Assembly: GCA_028289065.1 (NCBI GenBank)
Contig: JAQGHA010000011.1
Span: 1-42,396 of the forward strand
Length of the DNA: 42,396 nt
Source: Candidatus Saccharimonadota bacterium
GTDB taxonomy: Bacteria; Patescibacteriota; Saccharimonadia; Saccharimonadales; Saccharimonadaceae
Reading direction: 5' to 3'
A program made the position numbers and the translations under genes. A model generated the notes under the pieces. That model saw only the letters and a program-made list of their open reading frames with translations. It was not told where the DNA came from and did not search any database. Shown one piece after another: positions 1-8,790 of the stretch (the first letter of the stretch is position 1; each line of letters starts with the position of its first letter).

Positions 1-42
1 TTCTTGGCCTTCAATTCCGTAACCGGCAATGGCAATCTTCAT
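1..42 (-). CDS. murD: Mur ligase N-terminus (probably MurD), cut by the window edge
   Basis: Only the first 14 codons are inside the window. They read MKIAIAGYGIEGQE, a beta strand plus glycine-rich loop typical of the N-terminal domain of UDP-N-acetylmuramoylalanine-D-glutamate ligases. An AAGGG Shine-Dalgarno lies just before the ATG, inside the end of the M16 peptidase gene. The gap to that gene's stop is 4 nt, so it is the third gene of a secA/M16/murD unit. With 14 residues another Mur ligase or an NAD(P)-binding protein cannot be excluded. Confidence 0.5.
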   Translation of the reverse strand, partial: MKIAIAGYGIEGQE

Positions 43-46
43 ACCC

Positions 47-1339
47 TTATTGTATCTCGGATGGGAAGAGTCCGGCTACTTTTTCGTTTAGCTCTACCAG
101 CTCATCGCGATCACCACTACTGACAGCGGCTAGCACCCAGGTGTTAGCACTAATAAATTCTTTGGCAACGGCCACGATTTTTTCACGAGTCACCCGACGC
201 ATGTAATCTGGTACTTTGTCGTAATCTTTAATGAAATCATCGGCAAAATAACGGTTTGTATAGAAACCACTAATTTGCGATACAGTTTGAGCACCCATTT
301 GGTGGCGGCCTAAGCCGAATGATTTGGCGGCTTCAATTTCCGCATCCGTCAGTTTACCGTCAAGTACGGCTTTAATTTCACGAACCATAATATCAAATAG
401 CTGGCTAGCAGTGTCGTGGTTCACTTGGGCTAAAATATCCCATGAACTTTCGTAGAAGCCAGCACCGGCATAGGCACCTACATGGTACGCCAAGCCTTTG
501 GCGCGGGCTTTACCGTAAATACGAGACGAGGCTGTTCCGGTAAGGATGTGATTCAGAGTATCAAGAGCATCAAGTTCTTCATCAGACAACACTCGAGGCA
601 CACTGAGCGTCCAACCAAAGGTTAAGTTTGAGGCATCTTTACGGCGAATAATAGTCGGGTTAGCACTATGCAGTTCGTCACGTGGCACTTCAAAGCGCTC
701 GCCTTCCGGTAAGTCAAAGCCTTCCAATTGGCGAATGATGTCAGATTTTCGACCACGAAGTTTGCCGGCAATCACAAAGCGCATATTAGAAGTGGTGTGC
801 GTCCGACGGTGGTGCTCACGAATATCCGCTAAAGCCACAGTGTTAATAGTTCCTAAGCTTTGGCGCGGTGTTAAAACATCCTCACCAAGTAATTGCTGAA
901 TACGTGGCCACAAAATACGGTGGTGATCGTTTAAGTAGTTGGTAATTTCGCTACGAACGTTCCCCTTCTCGGCATCAAGTTCTTTTTCGTTGAACTTAGG
1001 CTGGCAAATACTAAGGCGCTGTAAATCAAGAATACGATCCCATTCAAAGTCAGCACAGTCGGCTTCATAGACCATCGCTAAGTCAGAGGTGTAGGCGTTA
1101 TGGTAGGCGCCGTTTTTGGTAAACTCATCTTCAAACGCATGTTCTGATTTGAAACGAGCGTTAGCCCCAAAAGCCATGTGTTCCATAATGTGAGCTACCT
1201 GTTCGATGTCTTTATTCTTGGCATAACGACTACCGGCCCGAAAATGAAACTGCATACTCATCACCGTTGCGCCCGGTACGTTAATTAATAGGCCTTTAGC
1301 GCCATTTTTAAGCTTCACTTCTTCAACGGTATGGTTCAT
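47..1339 (-). CDS. M16 family zinc metallopeptidase (pitrilysin/PqqL-like)
   Basis: This 430-residue protein carries the inverted zinc motif HxxEH of family M16 as His50-Ile-Met-Glu53-His54. The third metal ligand is most likely Glu131, 77 residues after the second histidine as in the family, with the supporting acid Glu124. A C-terminal M16 half follows (about residues 170-420), so this is a typical two-domain half-clamshell subunit. It has no signal peptide and probably degrades peptides in the cytoplasm or at the inner face of the membrane. Its start lies 24 nt after the secA stop, so it is probably cotranscribed with secA. Substrate unknown; M16 genes are common in Saccharibacteria. Confidence 0.9.
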   Translation of the reverse strand: MNHTVEEVKLKNGAKGLLINVPGATVMSMQFHFRAGSRYAKNKDIEQVAHIMEHMAFGANARFKSEHAFEDEFTKNGAYHNAYTSDLAMVYEADCADFEWDRILDLQRLSICQPKFNEKELDAEKGNVRSEITNYLNDHHRILWPRIQQLLGEDVLTPRQSLGTINTVALADIREHHRRTHTTSNMRFVIAGKLRGRKSDIIRQLEGFDLPEGERFEVPRDELHSANPTIIRRKDASNLTFGWTLSVPRVLSDEELDALDTLNHILTGTASSRIYGKARAKGLAYHVGAYAGAGFYESSWDILAQVNHDTASQLFDIMVREIKAVLDGKLTDAEIEAAKSFGLGRHQMGAQTVSQISGFYTNRYFADDFIKDYDKVPDYMRRVTREKIVAVAKEFISANTWVLAAVSSGDRDELVELNEKVAGLFPSEIQ

Positions 1340-1363
1340 GACGGGATTCTTTCAGACGAGGGT

Positions 1364-3997
1364 CTATTTACGGCTAGTTTTTCGGCCAGTTTTTCGGTTT
1401 TGGCGTTGGCTCTTCTTTTTCTTGATGGCAACGTTCTTCTTTCGTTGAGCTTCATTGACGGTTTCGGCTTTTTGAACCTTGAAGTCACCGTCACGGTTGT
1501 TTTCTCCCTTGGTCACTTCATTTACACCCTTGTGGACAGCTGATTCAGCTAAGCGAGTCAATTCAGTATCATGGTCTTCTTCGGCCCGTGCCAAAGTATC
1601 GCGGACGGTAACATGCATAACGGCACGAAGTACTTCGTCGCGGAGGGTTTCTTGCAAACTATCGAAGAGTTTTTGTGATTCAGAACGGTATTCCACCAAT
1701 GGGTCGCGTTGACCAACGCTGCGCCAGTGAATTCCTTCACGTAGGTGCTGCATGTTTTCAAGGTGTTGCATCCACAAAGTATCAAGTACCTGTAGGTAGA
1801 CTTCACGTTCAACTTTGCGAAGCACATCAACTTCTAATTCTTCTTCTTTTGCTTTATATAGCTTGCCAACTTCTTTCAATGCCAGGTCAAAACGGACTTT
1901 GTCACGCTTTTCAGCACCAATGGCTTTAAGGCGTTTTTCGTTAATTGGGAAGATGGTTTCAAATTGTGTATTGAAGTTCTTATTATTCTTAGCTGGTACT
2001 TGAGTTAGTTCACGTACTTTAGCTTGGACCAAACGGTCAATTTCAGCTTTAATGTCTTCGCCTTCAAGAATTTTACGGCGAATAGTATACACAACCCGGC
2101 GGTGACGGTTAATAACGTTGTCGTATTGGACGACGTTTTTACGGTTATCGAAGTTGTAGCCTTCAACCCGCTTTTGAGCGGCTTCGAGGGTTTTACTGAC
2201 CATCTTGTGTTGAATCGGCATATCATCTTCAATACCAATGCGGTTCATCAGCGCTGAAATACGGTCACCTTGGAAAATTCGCATCAGGTCATCTTCGGTA
2301 GATACGTAGAATTGGGTAACACCAGGATCACCTTGGCGTCCACCACGTCCACGCAGCTGGTTATCGATACGGCGTGATTCGTGGCGCTCAGAACCAATCA
2401 CCACTAAACCACCAAGGTCGACGACGCCTTCACCAAGCTTAATGTCAGTACCACGACCGGCAATGTTGGTCGCGAGTGTAATAGCACCCTTTTGGCCAGC
2501 CAGCTCAACAATAGCAGCTTCGCGTTCGTTATTTTTGGCGTTCAAAATTTCGTAAGGGATTTTTTCTTTATCCAAGTGAGCGGCAATTAATTCGTTCTTA
2601 GCAATCGATGCAGAACCAATTAGCACTGGGCGGCCAGCTTCGTGGTGCTCTTTAATTGCCTCAGCAATAGCTTTAATTTTGGCCTTTTCAGAACGGAAAA
2701 TTAAATCTTCACGGTCTTCACGTTGAACTGGGCGGTTTGATGGGATTTGCACAACATCAAGTTTGTAAATTTGTTGCAATTCTTCAGCTTCCGTAAAGGC
2801 TGTACCGGTCATACCAGAAAGTTTTTTGTACAAACGGAAGTAGTTTTGGAATGATACCGTTGCTAGTGTCATGCTTTCTTGTTGCACGGCCACATTTTCT
2901 TTAGCTTCAATTGCTTGGTGCAAGCCTTCGTTATAACGGCGACCTTGCATCAAACGGCCGGTAAATTCATCAACAATGATAACTTCGCCGTCCTTAGTTA
3001 CCACGTAGTCCTTGTCACGTTTGAACAAAGTTTGAGCACGCAAAGCTTGGTCAAGGTGGTAGACCGAACGGACGTATTCCGGGCTGTATAAGTTTTTTAC
3101 ACCTAACAAACGTTGAACCTTTTCAACACCTTCGTCAGTCAGTGAAACCATCTTGCGCTTTTCATCTAAAACGAAATCATCAGCTTTTAGTTTGGCTGTT
3201 ACCTTGGCAAATTGTAGGTAGCTTTCAGGGTTTTCAGCCGCAGGGGCGCTAATAATAAGCGGAGTACGAGCTTCGTCGATAAGAATCGAGTCAACCTCGT
3301 CCACAATCGCAAAGTGCAAATCACGTTGGCGAAGCAATTCTACTTCGTTCACCATGTTGTCGCGAAGGTAATCGAAACCGAATTCGTTGTTGGTACCGTA
3401 GGTAATATCAGCTGCGTAGGCTTCTTTACGAGTAGCTGGTCGCAGCTTCTTCATACGTGGGTCAGTGTGGTCAGGGTTATCAAAGGTTGGGTCAAAAATA
3501 AACGAAGCGTCGTTAATAATAACACCGGTACTCATACCTAAGAAGTGATACAGCTCACCCATCCAGCCAGCGTCACGTTGGGCTAAGTAGTCGTTCACGG
3601 TTACCAAGTGAACGCCTTTTTCTTCAAGCGCGTTGAGGAAGACAGCCAATGTCGCCACTAGTGTTTTACCTTCACCAGTTTTCATTTCGGCGACGTCACC
3701 TTCGTGCAGTACCATTCCACCAATCAGCTGCACGTCAAAGTGTCGCATACCAAGCACGCGGTCACTGGCTTCACGCACTAATGCAAACGCATCTGGCAAC
3801 AAGTCGTTAAGGTCGGTGTCCTTCTTGGTGAGGCGCTTTTTTAGTACCTCGGTTTGCTTTTTAAGGTCAACTTTTGATAATTTCTTATACTTATCTGCTA
3901 GCGCATTAACAGCGGTAACGCGCTTTTCTAGGCGTTTCAACGTCTTTTTTTGCGGATCACCAAATACTTTAGTGAGCGCACCTTGCCTGGTAATCAT
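1364..3997 (-). CDS. secA: SecA preprotein translocase ATPase
   Basis: SecA drives secreted proteins through SecYEG with ATP. The 877-residue protein has Walker A MKTGEGKT at about 105-112, the DEVD box at 233-236 followed by the SecA signature DEARTPLIIS, and the second helicase domain motif AGRGTDI. Its C-terminus is a lysine/arginine-rich tail; the zinc-binding SEC-C motif (CxCxSGxxxHxC) that binds SecB in proteobacteria is absent, as in many monoderm and CPR SecAs. The ATG is preceded by GAGGGG, and a promoter with -10 TATAAT lies about 50 nt upstream. It is the first gene of a leftward unit with the M16 peptidase and a Mur ligase. Confidence 0.98.
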   Translation of the reverse strand: MITRQGALTKVFGDPQKKTLKRLEKRVTAVNALADKYKKLSKVDLKKQTEVLKKRLTKKDTDLNDLLPDAFALVREASDRVLGMRHFDVQLIGGMVLHEGDVAEMKTGEGKTLVATLAVFLNALEEKGVHLVTVNDYLAQRDAGWMGELYHFLGMSTGVIINDASFIFDPTFDNPDHTDPRMKKLRPATRKEAYAADITYGTNNEFGFDYLRDNMVNEVELLRQRDLHFAIVDEVDSILIDEARTPLIISAPAAENPESYLQFAKVTAKLKADDFVLDEKRKMVSLTDEGVEKVQRLLGVKNLYSPEYVRSVYHLDQALRAQTLFKRDKDYVVTKDGEVIIVDEFTGRLMQGRRYNEGLHQAIEAKENVAVQQESMTLATVSFQNYFRLYKKLSGMTGTAFTEAEELQQIYKLDVVQIPSNRPVQREDREDLIFRSEKAKIKAIAEAIKEHHEAGRPVLIGSASIAKNELIAAHLDKEKIPYEILNAKNNEREAAIVELAGQKGAITLATNIAGRGTDIKLGEGVVDLGGLVVIGSERHESRRIDNQLRGRGGRQGDPGVTQFYVSTEDDLMRIFQGDRISALMNRIGIEDDMPIQHKMVSKTLEAAQKRVEGYNFDNRKNVVQYDNVINRHRRVVYTIRRKILEGEDIKAEIDRLVQAKVRELTQVPAKNNKNFNTQFETIFPINEKRLKAIGAEKRDKVRFDLALKEVGKLYKAKEEELEVDVLRKVEREVYLQVLDTLWMQHLENMQHLREGIHWRSVGQRDPLVEYRSESQKLFDSLQETLRDEVLRAVMHVTVRDTLARAEEDHDTELTRLAESAVHKGVNEVTKGENNRDGDFKVQKAETVNEAQRKKNVAIKKKKSQRQNRKTGRKTSRK

Positions 3998-4045
3998 ATA
4001 ACCCCTCGCCTTTCGGAAATAGTTCGGTAAATTTCTTTAAGACCT

Positions 4046-4074
4046 ATTATACGATTATCGGGGGTGATTCACAA
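4046..4074 (-). promoter_or_regulatory. secA promoter
   Basis: Read on the minus strand: -35 TTGTGA at 4074-4069, 17 nt spacer, -10 TATAAT at 4051-4046. The leader to the secA ATG would be about 42 nt and contains a GAGGGG Shine-Dalgarno. Confidence 0.6.
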
Positions 4075-4116
4075 GCTTCCAGCCGGGTGTATTTTGCCAT
4101 AACGGCGGCTCACATA

Positions 4117-4145
4117 TTGACTTTATAACCTAAAAATGATATAAT
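4117..4145 (+). promoter_or_regulatory. Near-consensus promoter of the sortase transcript
   Basis: TTGACT at 4117-4122, a 17 nt spacer and a perfect TATAAT at 4140-4145. Transcription should begin near 4152. This rules out the upstream in-frame ATG at 4148 as a start, because it would lie before the transcript begins. Confidence 0.85.
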
Positions 4146-4172
4146 GCATGAAAACGCAACAAAGCGTGTTTG

Positions 4173-4201
4173 AAAGCTCTGGAGGGATCCGGAGCTTTTT
4201 T
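4173..4201 (+). terminator. Terminator-like hairpin inside the sortase 5' leader (possible attenuator)
   Basis: An 11 bp stem (AAAGCTCTGGA paired with TCCGGAGCTTT, one G-U pair) closes a GGGA loop and runs straight into six T residues. It lies about 20 nt after the predicted start site and 15 nt before the sortase ATG. A short hairpin (ACGC/GCGT, 4155-4168) precedes it. It fits an intrinsic terminator that limits read-through into the sortase gene, or the 3' end of a ~50 nt RNA. Confidence 0.65.
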
Positions 4202-4216
4202 GTTTGGAGTTTTATT

Positions 4217-4942
4217 ATGCGAGAATTAATTAGCCACTCTCGGTGGATCAGCTCTTTACGCGATGTAAAAATCAGCGCTTTGTTAGCGTTGCTATTATTC
4301 GTATTCGTCGTCATAAACGCCTCGATATACTTATTAGCTAAAACCCCAGAAACCGCCCAAGCCCAAAATACTCCGGCTACTTCTCAAACGGTTAAAGCGG
4401 AAACGACGGAAGCTCAGGTAACAACGGCGACTGAAGCATCAACAGCAGCCGCTACCCCGCAACCAGCCGCAACCCAACCCGCGCCAGCGCCAACTCCCCC
4501 ACCTGCGCCAAAACCTGCCCCAGCCTACGATAGGGTCTCTATCCCAAGCTTAGGTATGTCTTCGCGGTATGTCACCGTGGGACTCACCGCCACTAACGCC
4601 ATCGATGTCCATGCTTCCCTTGCGGGATGGTGGAACGGCAGCGCTCAGCCTGGTAACCCAGGGGCGGTATTTTTAGATGGCCATAACCCCGGGGTATTTA
4701 GTAAACTACCGAACATTCAAGCCGGCGCGCAAATAAGCATCACGAAAGCCAGTGGAGAGACATTCACTTACACCGTAGTTCATACCGAAACGGTTCAGCT
4801 GTTAGGTATTAATATGCGCCAGGCTCTATCCACTTACGGAGGAGCAGCCGAAGGGCTTAACCTTATGACCTGTGTTGGAGCTTACAACCCGAAAACCGGT
4901 ACAACTGACCAACGTTTTATTGTGTACGCTGTTCGCTCTTAG
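4217..4942 (+). CDS. Sortase family transpeptidase with a Pro/Ala/Thr linker
   Basis: Sortases attach proteins to the cell wall or to each other. From the ATG at 4217 (GGAG 7 nt upstream, downstream of the leader hairpin) the protein has 241 residues: a cytoplasmic N-terminus, one membrane segment at about 19-41, a low-complexity Ala/Thr/Pro stalk to about 104, then a sortase domain. The catalytic triad is visible: His156 in LDGHN, Cys219 in NLMTC and Arg233 in DQRF. The short domain and the TC motif suggest a class E/F-like or unclassified sortase. Its stop codon abuts the convergent hpf stop with no gap. No classical LPxTG substrate is visible nearby. Confidence 0.88.
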   Translation: MRELISHSRWISSLRDVKISALLALLLFVFVVINASIYLLAKTPETAQAQNTPATSQTVKAETTEAQVTTATEASTAAATPQPAATQPAPAPTPPPAPKPAPAYDRVSIPSLGMSSRYVTVGLTATNAIDVHASLAGWWNGSAQPGNPGAVFLDGHNPGVFSKLPNIQAGAQISITKASGETFTYTVVHTETVQLLGINMRQALSTYGGAAEGLNLMTCVGAYNPKTGTTDQRFIVYAVRS

Positions 4943-5275
4943 CTACACAGTAGCAATTTTGCGTTCAACAACTGATTCTTTGTACTTACGAAGTTGAGCA
5001 ATAAGTTTGGCTTCGACAATATCGACAGCAGCCATCATATTAAAAGTTGAGTCACTCGCCGTTAAGATTCGGTCAGGTACGTGAACAATAACCTCGGCTT
5101 CATATTTATTGCCATGGTCACGGTTTACTTGTTTAAGTTTCACGTCGGCTGTCATTGAGCGCCGAGCGTGTGAGGGTAAATAACGATCCAGTTTGCCAAC
5201 TTTTTCGGTTACATATTTGAGAGTCTTTGCGTCGACCTCATATTTGATTCCAGTTACGTCAATTGATGCTATCAT
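4943..5275 (-). CDS. hpf: Ribosome hibernation promoting factor, short form (HPF/RaiA/YfiA family)
   Basis: The 110-residue protein has the beta-alpha-beta-beta-beta-alpha plan of the S30AE family: an N-terminal strand IDVTGIKYEV, a helix with LDRYLPSHARR, a basic strand around VKLKQVNRDHGNKYEAEV, and a final helix AAVDIVEAKLIAQLRKYKE. It would sit in the mRNA/tRNA channel of the small subunit in resting cells. The C-terminal dimerisation domain of long HPF is missing, so it should act like RaiA or short HPF. AGGGGG precedes the ATG. Its stop codon is immediately adjacent to the convergent sortase stop. Confidence 0.88.
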   Translation of the reverse strand: MIASIDVTGIKYEVDAKTLKYVTEKVGKLDRYLPSHARRSMTADVKLKQVNRDHGNKYEAEVIVHVPDRILTASDSTFNMMAAVDIVEAKLIAQLRKYKESVVERKIATV

Positions 5276-5307
5276 ATCTTCCCCCTTGTGGTTGGTTGAT
5301 ACTATCT

Positions 5308-5316
5308 ATTATACCA
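5308..5316 (-). promoter_or_regulatory. Extended -10 promoter of hpf
   Basis: Minus strand TGG followed by TATAAT (5316-5308), about 32 nt upstream of the hpf ATG. No good -35 is visible, which fits an extended -10 promoter. Confidence 0.55.
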
Positions 5317-5339
5317 TTTAGAACTGAGGCTGAACTGAA

Positions 5340-6638
5340 CTATAAAACTTCTTTATTACCGATGTAGCCGCGCAGCACTTCTGGTACGCGAACGGTACCA
5401 TCTTCATTTTGATTGTTTTCAATAATCGCAATCATAGCCCGTCCGAGGGCAAAGGCGGTAGCGTCGTTGGTGTGAATAAGTTCCACGTTGCCGTCTTCAC
5501 GACGAACACGGGTTTGCAAGCGACGAGCTTGGTAATCAGTCATGTAATCAGCAGTGTGGGTTTCACGATACTGGTTTTGGCCAGGCAGCCAGGCTTCCAT
5601 ATCAATACCCCGTGCATTTGGCTTGCCGATATCAGCCGTACACTTTTGGATCACACGGTATGGCACGCCTAAAGAAGCTAATAAGTATTCTTGGATAGCT
5701 ACAAATAGCAGGTGCTCATTAAGGCCATTTTCGGCAACGGTAAAGCTCTCCATTTCAAGCTTATCGAATTGGTGCATGCGAAGAATACCTTCCATGTCCT
5801 TGCCGTAGGTCCCAGCTTCACGGCGGAAACTAGTGGCGTAGCCAAGGTAACGAATCGGCAAATCCGCTTCGCTGAGTATTTCGTTGGCGTGCATACTGCC
5901 CATAACGTGCTCCGCACTCCCCTGCAACCATAGGTCGTCATCTTCCAGCTTGTAACGGTCGTCACGGGGCTCAAGGCGATCCATGGCGTCGTATAGTTCG
6001 GTGCGAATCATAAGTGGTGGAAGCACGGGTGTGAACGGCTTCAACGAGACGTCGAGCCCAGCATCGGCGGCGATGTTCGCAAGCACCGTTTCATCGCTGA
6101 GTGAATCAATCACAAATTGAATAATGGCAAATTGTAATTTAACTAAGTCACCTTTTAAGTAAGCGAAACGGCTGCCGGCAACTTTTGCTGCCCGTTCCTT
6201 ATCAAGCCATTGTCGTTGCAAGGAGATGTCGTTATGGTTGCGTGGCTCGAAGCTAAATGTCGTTGGCTCACCGACTACTTTTGAAACGATGTTTTCATCT
6301 TCACTGGCACCAACCGGAACATCAGCGGCAGCCATGTTGGGAACTTTTTTCTGAAGGCTTAAAATTTCAGCTTCAAGGCTGGTTAAGTAGCCTTCTTGTT
6401 CAGAAAGCTCTACTTTAATTTGCTTACCTTCATCAATCGCTGATTGTTCAGGCCGGCCGCCTTTCATCGAAGCGGCGTTAGCATTGCGACGTTCGCGCAT
6501 TTCATCGACTTTTTGGCTTAGTTCGCGGCGCTGGCTATCAAGCTCTAAAAGCTGAGCAATATTAACCTCATAGTTTTTACGACGAGCATTTTCTTGCACC
6601 AAATCGGCATTGTCACGAATAAAACGAATATCTAACAT
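5340..6638 (-). CDS. serS: Seryl-tRNA synthetase
   Basis: SerRS charges tRNA-Ser. The 432-residue protein starts with the class-typical MLDIRFIRDNADLV, has a long antiparallel coiled-coil arm at about 30-105 that grips the tRNA variable arm, and a class II core with motif 2 (FRREAGTYGKDMEGILRMHQ) and motif 3 (ALGRAMIAIIEN). Length and order match bacterial SerRS. The ATG lies 10 nt after a TGG-TACAAT extended -10 box and has no Shine-Dalgarno, so the mRNA is probably leaderless. Confidence 0.98.
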   Translation of the reverse strand: MLDIRFIRDNADLVQENARRKNYEVNIAQLLELDSQRRELSQKVDEMRERRNANAASMKGGRPEQSAIDEGKQIKVELSEQEGYLTSLEAEILSLQKKVPNMAAADVPVGASEDENIVSKVVGEPTTFSFEPRNHNDISLQRQWLDKERAAKVAGSRFAYLKGDLVKLQFAIIQFVIDSLSDETVLANIAADAGLDVSLKPFTPVLPPLMIRTELYDAMDRLEPRDDRYKLEDDDLWLQGSAEHVMGSMHANEILSEADLPIRYLGYATSFRREAGTYGKDMEGILRMHQFDKLEMESFTVAENGLNEHLLFVAIQEYLLASLGVPYRVIQKCTADIGKPNARGIDMEAWLPGQNQYRETHTADYMTDYQARRLQTRVRREDGNVELIHTNDATAFALGRAMIAIIENNQNEDGTVRVPEVLRGYIGNKEVL

Positions 6639-6648
6639 AATTACAGTT

Positions 6649-6657
6649 ATTGTACCA
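6649..6657 (-). promoter_or_regulatory. Extended -10 promoter of serS
   Basis: Minus strand TGG then TACAAT (6657-6649), with 10 nt between the box and the serS ATG. The transcript would start within a few nucleotides of the start codon. Confidence 0.6.
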
Positions 6658-6687
6658 AGTTTTTACAGATTAGGCGATTAAAAGTGC

Positions 6688-7701
6688 TTAGCGAACCAAC
6701 CGAGCCATAACAATGTCACGAGTGTTATCGCCATCAACCTCGAAACCTTTAAAAGCTCGAGTATTCGATGAATACCCAGCGGTTGGTGAAGTGGTGTCTG
6801 TTGTATCTAAATACACTTGATACGGTTCTATAGGCATCTCATTGCATATTCCTTCATACGCCTCGGCGGCGACATCGACATCGAAATTCCAGGCTGGCTG
6901 GCCTTTCTTGGTAACCGTTTCCTCAACATTTACAAACAGGTTGTGTGATTCGGGGTATTTAACGCGCGGGTCAAATTTAGTAAAATCTACATAATTATAG
7001 TTCTCTGCATGGCCCCCCGCCGTCAGTTGAATTCGAACACTTTCCCAGTCAACTTGTAAGTTGTCCATTGTCTGCTTAGCATCTTTAATATATCCAGAGG
7101 CAACCCCAAGCGTTGCCAGGTGCAGCAGTATATATATAGTTCCCTTTGGGGTTTCAGCAGTAATATAAGCGACAGGGCAATCTGCAGGCCGAGCAGCCAT
7201 GACGATGTTTGGATTATAGGTATACATCATATCGCCGCGTACGTCAGGGCGCAGCAACCCAGTGTCGTCGGGTGTTAATGCGACAGTATCCAAATCGATA
7301 ACCGTTAATGGTGTCTCGTAATCTCGCTCGGGTAATAATAAACGCACATCGGACTGGTTAATATCATTCATATATAAAAATGATTCAACGTTTTTCTTCG
7401 CGTCTTTTTTGCGATTTTTCACACTCAGCTCACTTGGACCATATTCATTCAATGGGCTCATATTGCCATCAATAATTTTGCGTTTATCTTTCAGTTCTCT
7501 CTTCACTTCTGGATCGTCTGTTTTTTCGTATTCCGACGATAGAATATCACGAGGTACACCAAGGCTATGAATTGACTGCAGCACATGAAGCGGACTACCC
7601 TCAATTACAAAAAATGATTTTAGATTATTTTCTTCAATTCGTTTATAGCGTTTAGTTTGCGATTCAAAGCCATCCGCTTCAATTTTTTCATACGACTTCA
7701 T
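6688..7701 (-). CDS. Divergent laccase-domain protein (PgeF/YfiH-like), tentative
   Basis: The 337-residue protein is not recognisable over its first ~130 residues, which are charged and helical. From about residue 150 it follows the plan of the PgeF/YfiH laccase-domain family: NPNIVMAARPADC (Cys175), a hydrophobic strand leading to ILLHLATLG (His194), then AGGHAENYNY and a C-terminal region ending DIVMARLVR, where the family has its tyrosine/arginine-rich strand. Cys175 and His194 match two of the three metal or catalytic residues. PgeF removes L-Ser wrongly incorporated in peptidoglycan stems. The family HAGWRG motif is degenerate (LHLATLG), so activity is uncertain. GGAG lies 7 nt before the ATG. 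Confidence 0.45.
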   Translation of the reverse strand: MKSYEKIEADGFESQTKRYKRIEENNLKSFFVIEGSPLHVLQSIHSLGVPRDILSSEYEKTDDPEVKRELKDKRKIIDGNMSPLNEYGPSELSVKNRKKDAKKNVESFLYMNDINQSDVRLLLPERDYETPLTVIDLDTVALTPDDTGLLRPDVRGDMMYTYNPNIVMAARPADCPVAYITAETPKGTIYILLHLATLGVASGYIKDAKQTMDNLQVDWESVRIQLTAGGHAENYNYVDFTKFDPRVKYPESHNLFVNVEETVTKKGQPAWNFDVDVAAEAYEGICNEMPIEPYQVYLDTTDTTSPTAGYSSNTRAFKGFEVDGDNTRDIVMARLVR

Positions 7702-7741
7702 CGTGCATCTCCATCATTACTGCCCCTACTATACTATTTGT

Positions 7742-8785
7742 TTAGCGGAATAAAAGTTGGATAGCGTCAAAGTTCTCAAAAACATTGGCGACAATAATAA
7801 TTACGACAGTAAGAATGACCGTTGCCGATATTCCCCGTTTCAAACGGCGGCCGCTAGCAACTGTACCCGCAACGTCGCTGCGTGAGTCGCGATAATTACT
7901 GGTTTGCTTCAAGGCTTTCAAACCAACCGTTTCTAAAATTGCAAACAGGCGTTGGTAGGTTTCGGGCTTATCTAGAAAGAACGGCCGGAGGCTATAAATA
8001 TATAAATTATTATCAATAATTTCAGCGTTGTAGGTACTGGCTGTATCAATAAAGTGGGCCATTAAATCCGGTGTAAAAACATACAGGGCATCGGTTTCGT
8101 ATTCTTTGGGTGCGTACAAAGTGAAATGGTCGTTAAAATCACCTTCCAACTTCAGCACTTGGTCTTTAGCGAACGAGGCGCCGAGTTGTGAAATGCGAAT
8201 AACAGCAAATTTTATATCGTCGGATGTTGCATCTAATACCATATGCGGCAACTGCTTATCGAGGGTGATACGCATAAACCCATACAGGTGCGACCGAGAC
8301 GCCCGGCTGTACGATGAACCGGTTTCGAAATAGTAATTACCTATTTCAAACGGACGTTCACCCATGCGGGAAATTCCATCGTAAATAAAACTTTCCTTCG
8401 TGCCCGGGTTTGAGAAAATCAAACCATTACGAATAGGGTTTTTAATTTTGAAATCATAATTCAAACCATTGGCTTTAGCGAATCGATAAATTTTAACCGA
8501 ACGATTAATTTTCTTACGAAAAGTGAGCACAGTAAAACTAAGCGCAATCAAGGGCACGAAACCAAAGGCGATCATGGTGACCCCTGCCCTATGCTGCGTG
8601 ACAGACGAGTCGTAGTTATAGGTACTAATACCCCATAAAATAAGTAGTAGAGCCACACCTAGGAATATAAACCATGAAAAATAATTTAATCCAAACGGTG
8701 TATGTTTTGGGTAAAACTGCTGCTTGAAGACAGCGCGCTCTTGGCGACCGACAGGCATGTCAAATAAAGTACGGTCAATAATCAT
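7742..8785 (-). CDS. Membrane protein, DUF3137-like
   Basis: The 347-residue protein has two N-terminal membrane segments (about 34-54 and 67-90), a soluble domain of about 200 residues and one C-terminal membrane segment (about 320-338). Motifs such as LPHMVLDA, LEGDFNDHFTLYAP and DALYVFTPDLMAHFID resemble the uncharacterised DUF3137 family of actinobacteria and CPR bacteria. It starts 5 nt after the ABC permease stop, so it is likely the last gene of the PadR-PspC-ABC operon, which suggests an envelope-related role. The function is unknown. Confidence 0.6.
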   Translation of the reverse strand: MIIDRTLFDMPVGRQERAVFKQQFYPKHTPFGLNYFSWFIFLGVALLLILWGISTYNYDSSVTQHRAGVTMIAFGFVPLIALSFTVLTFRKKINRSVKIYRFAKANGLNYDFKIKNPIRNGLIFSNPGTKESFIYDGISRMGERPFEIGNYYFETGSSYSRASRSHLYGFMRITLDKQLPHMVLDATSDDIKFAVIRISQLGASFAKDQVLKLEGDFNDHFTLYAPKEYETDALYVFTPDLMAHFIDTASTYNAEIIDNNLYIYSLRPFFLDKPETYQRLFAILETVGLKALKQTSNYRDSRSDVAGTVASGRRLKRGISATVILTVVIIIVANVFENFDAIQLLFR

Positions 8786-8790
8786 CGGGT

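Noticed and set aside
3633-4001. Open frame antisense to the start of secA
   Set aside because: It is a shadow of the secA frame with low-complexity Ser/Arg content and no promoter or ribosome binding site.
4148-4216. Upstream in-frame ATG extending the sortase by 23 codons
   Set aside because: It lies 3 nt after a perfect -10 box and its codons overlap a terminator-like hairpin; the ATG at 4217 has GGAG at good spacing.
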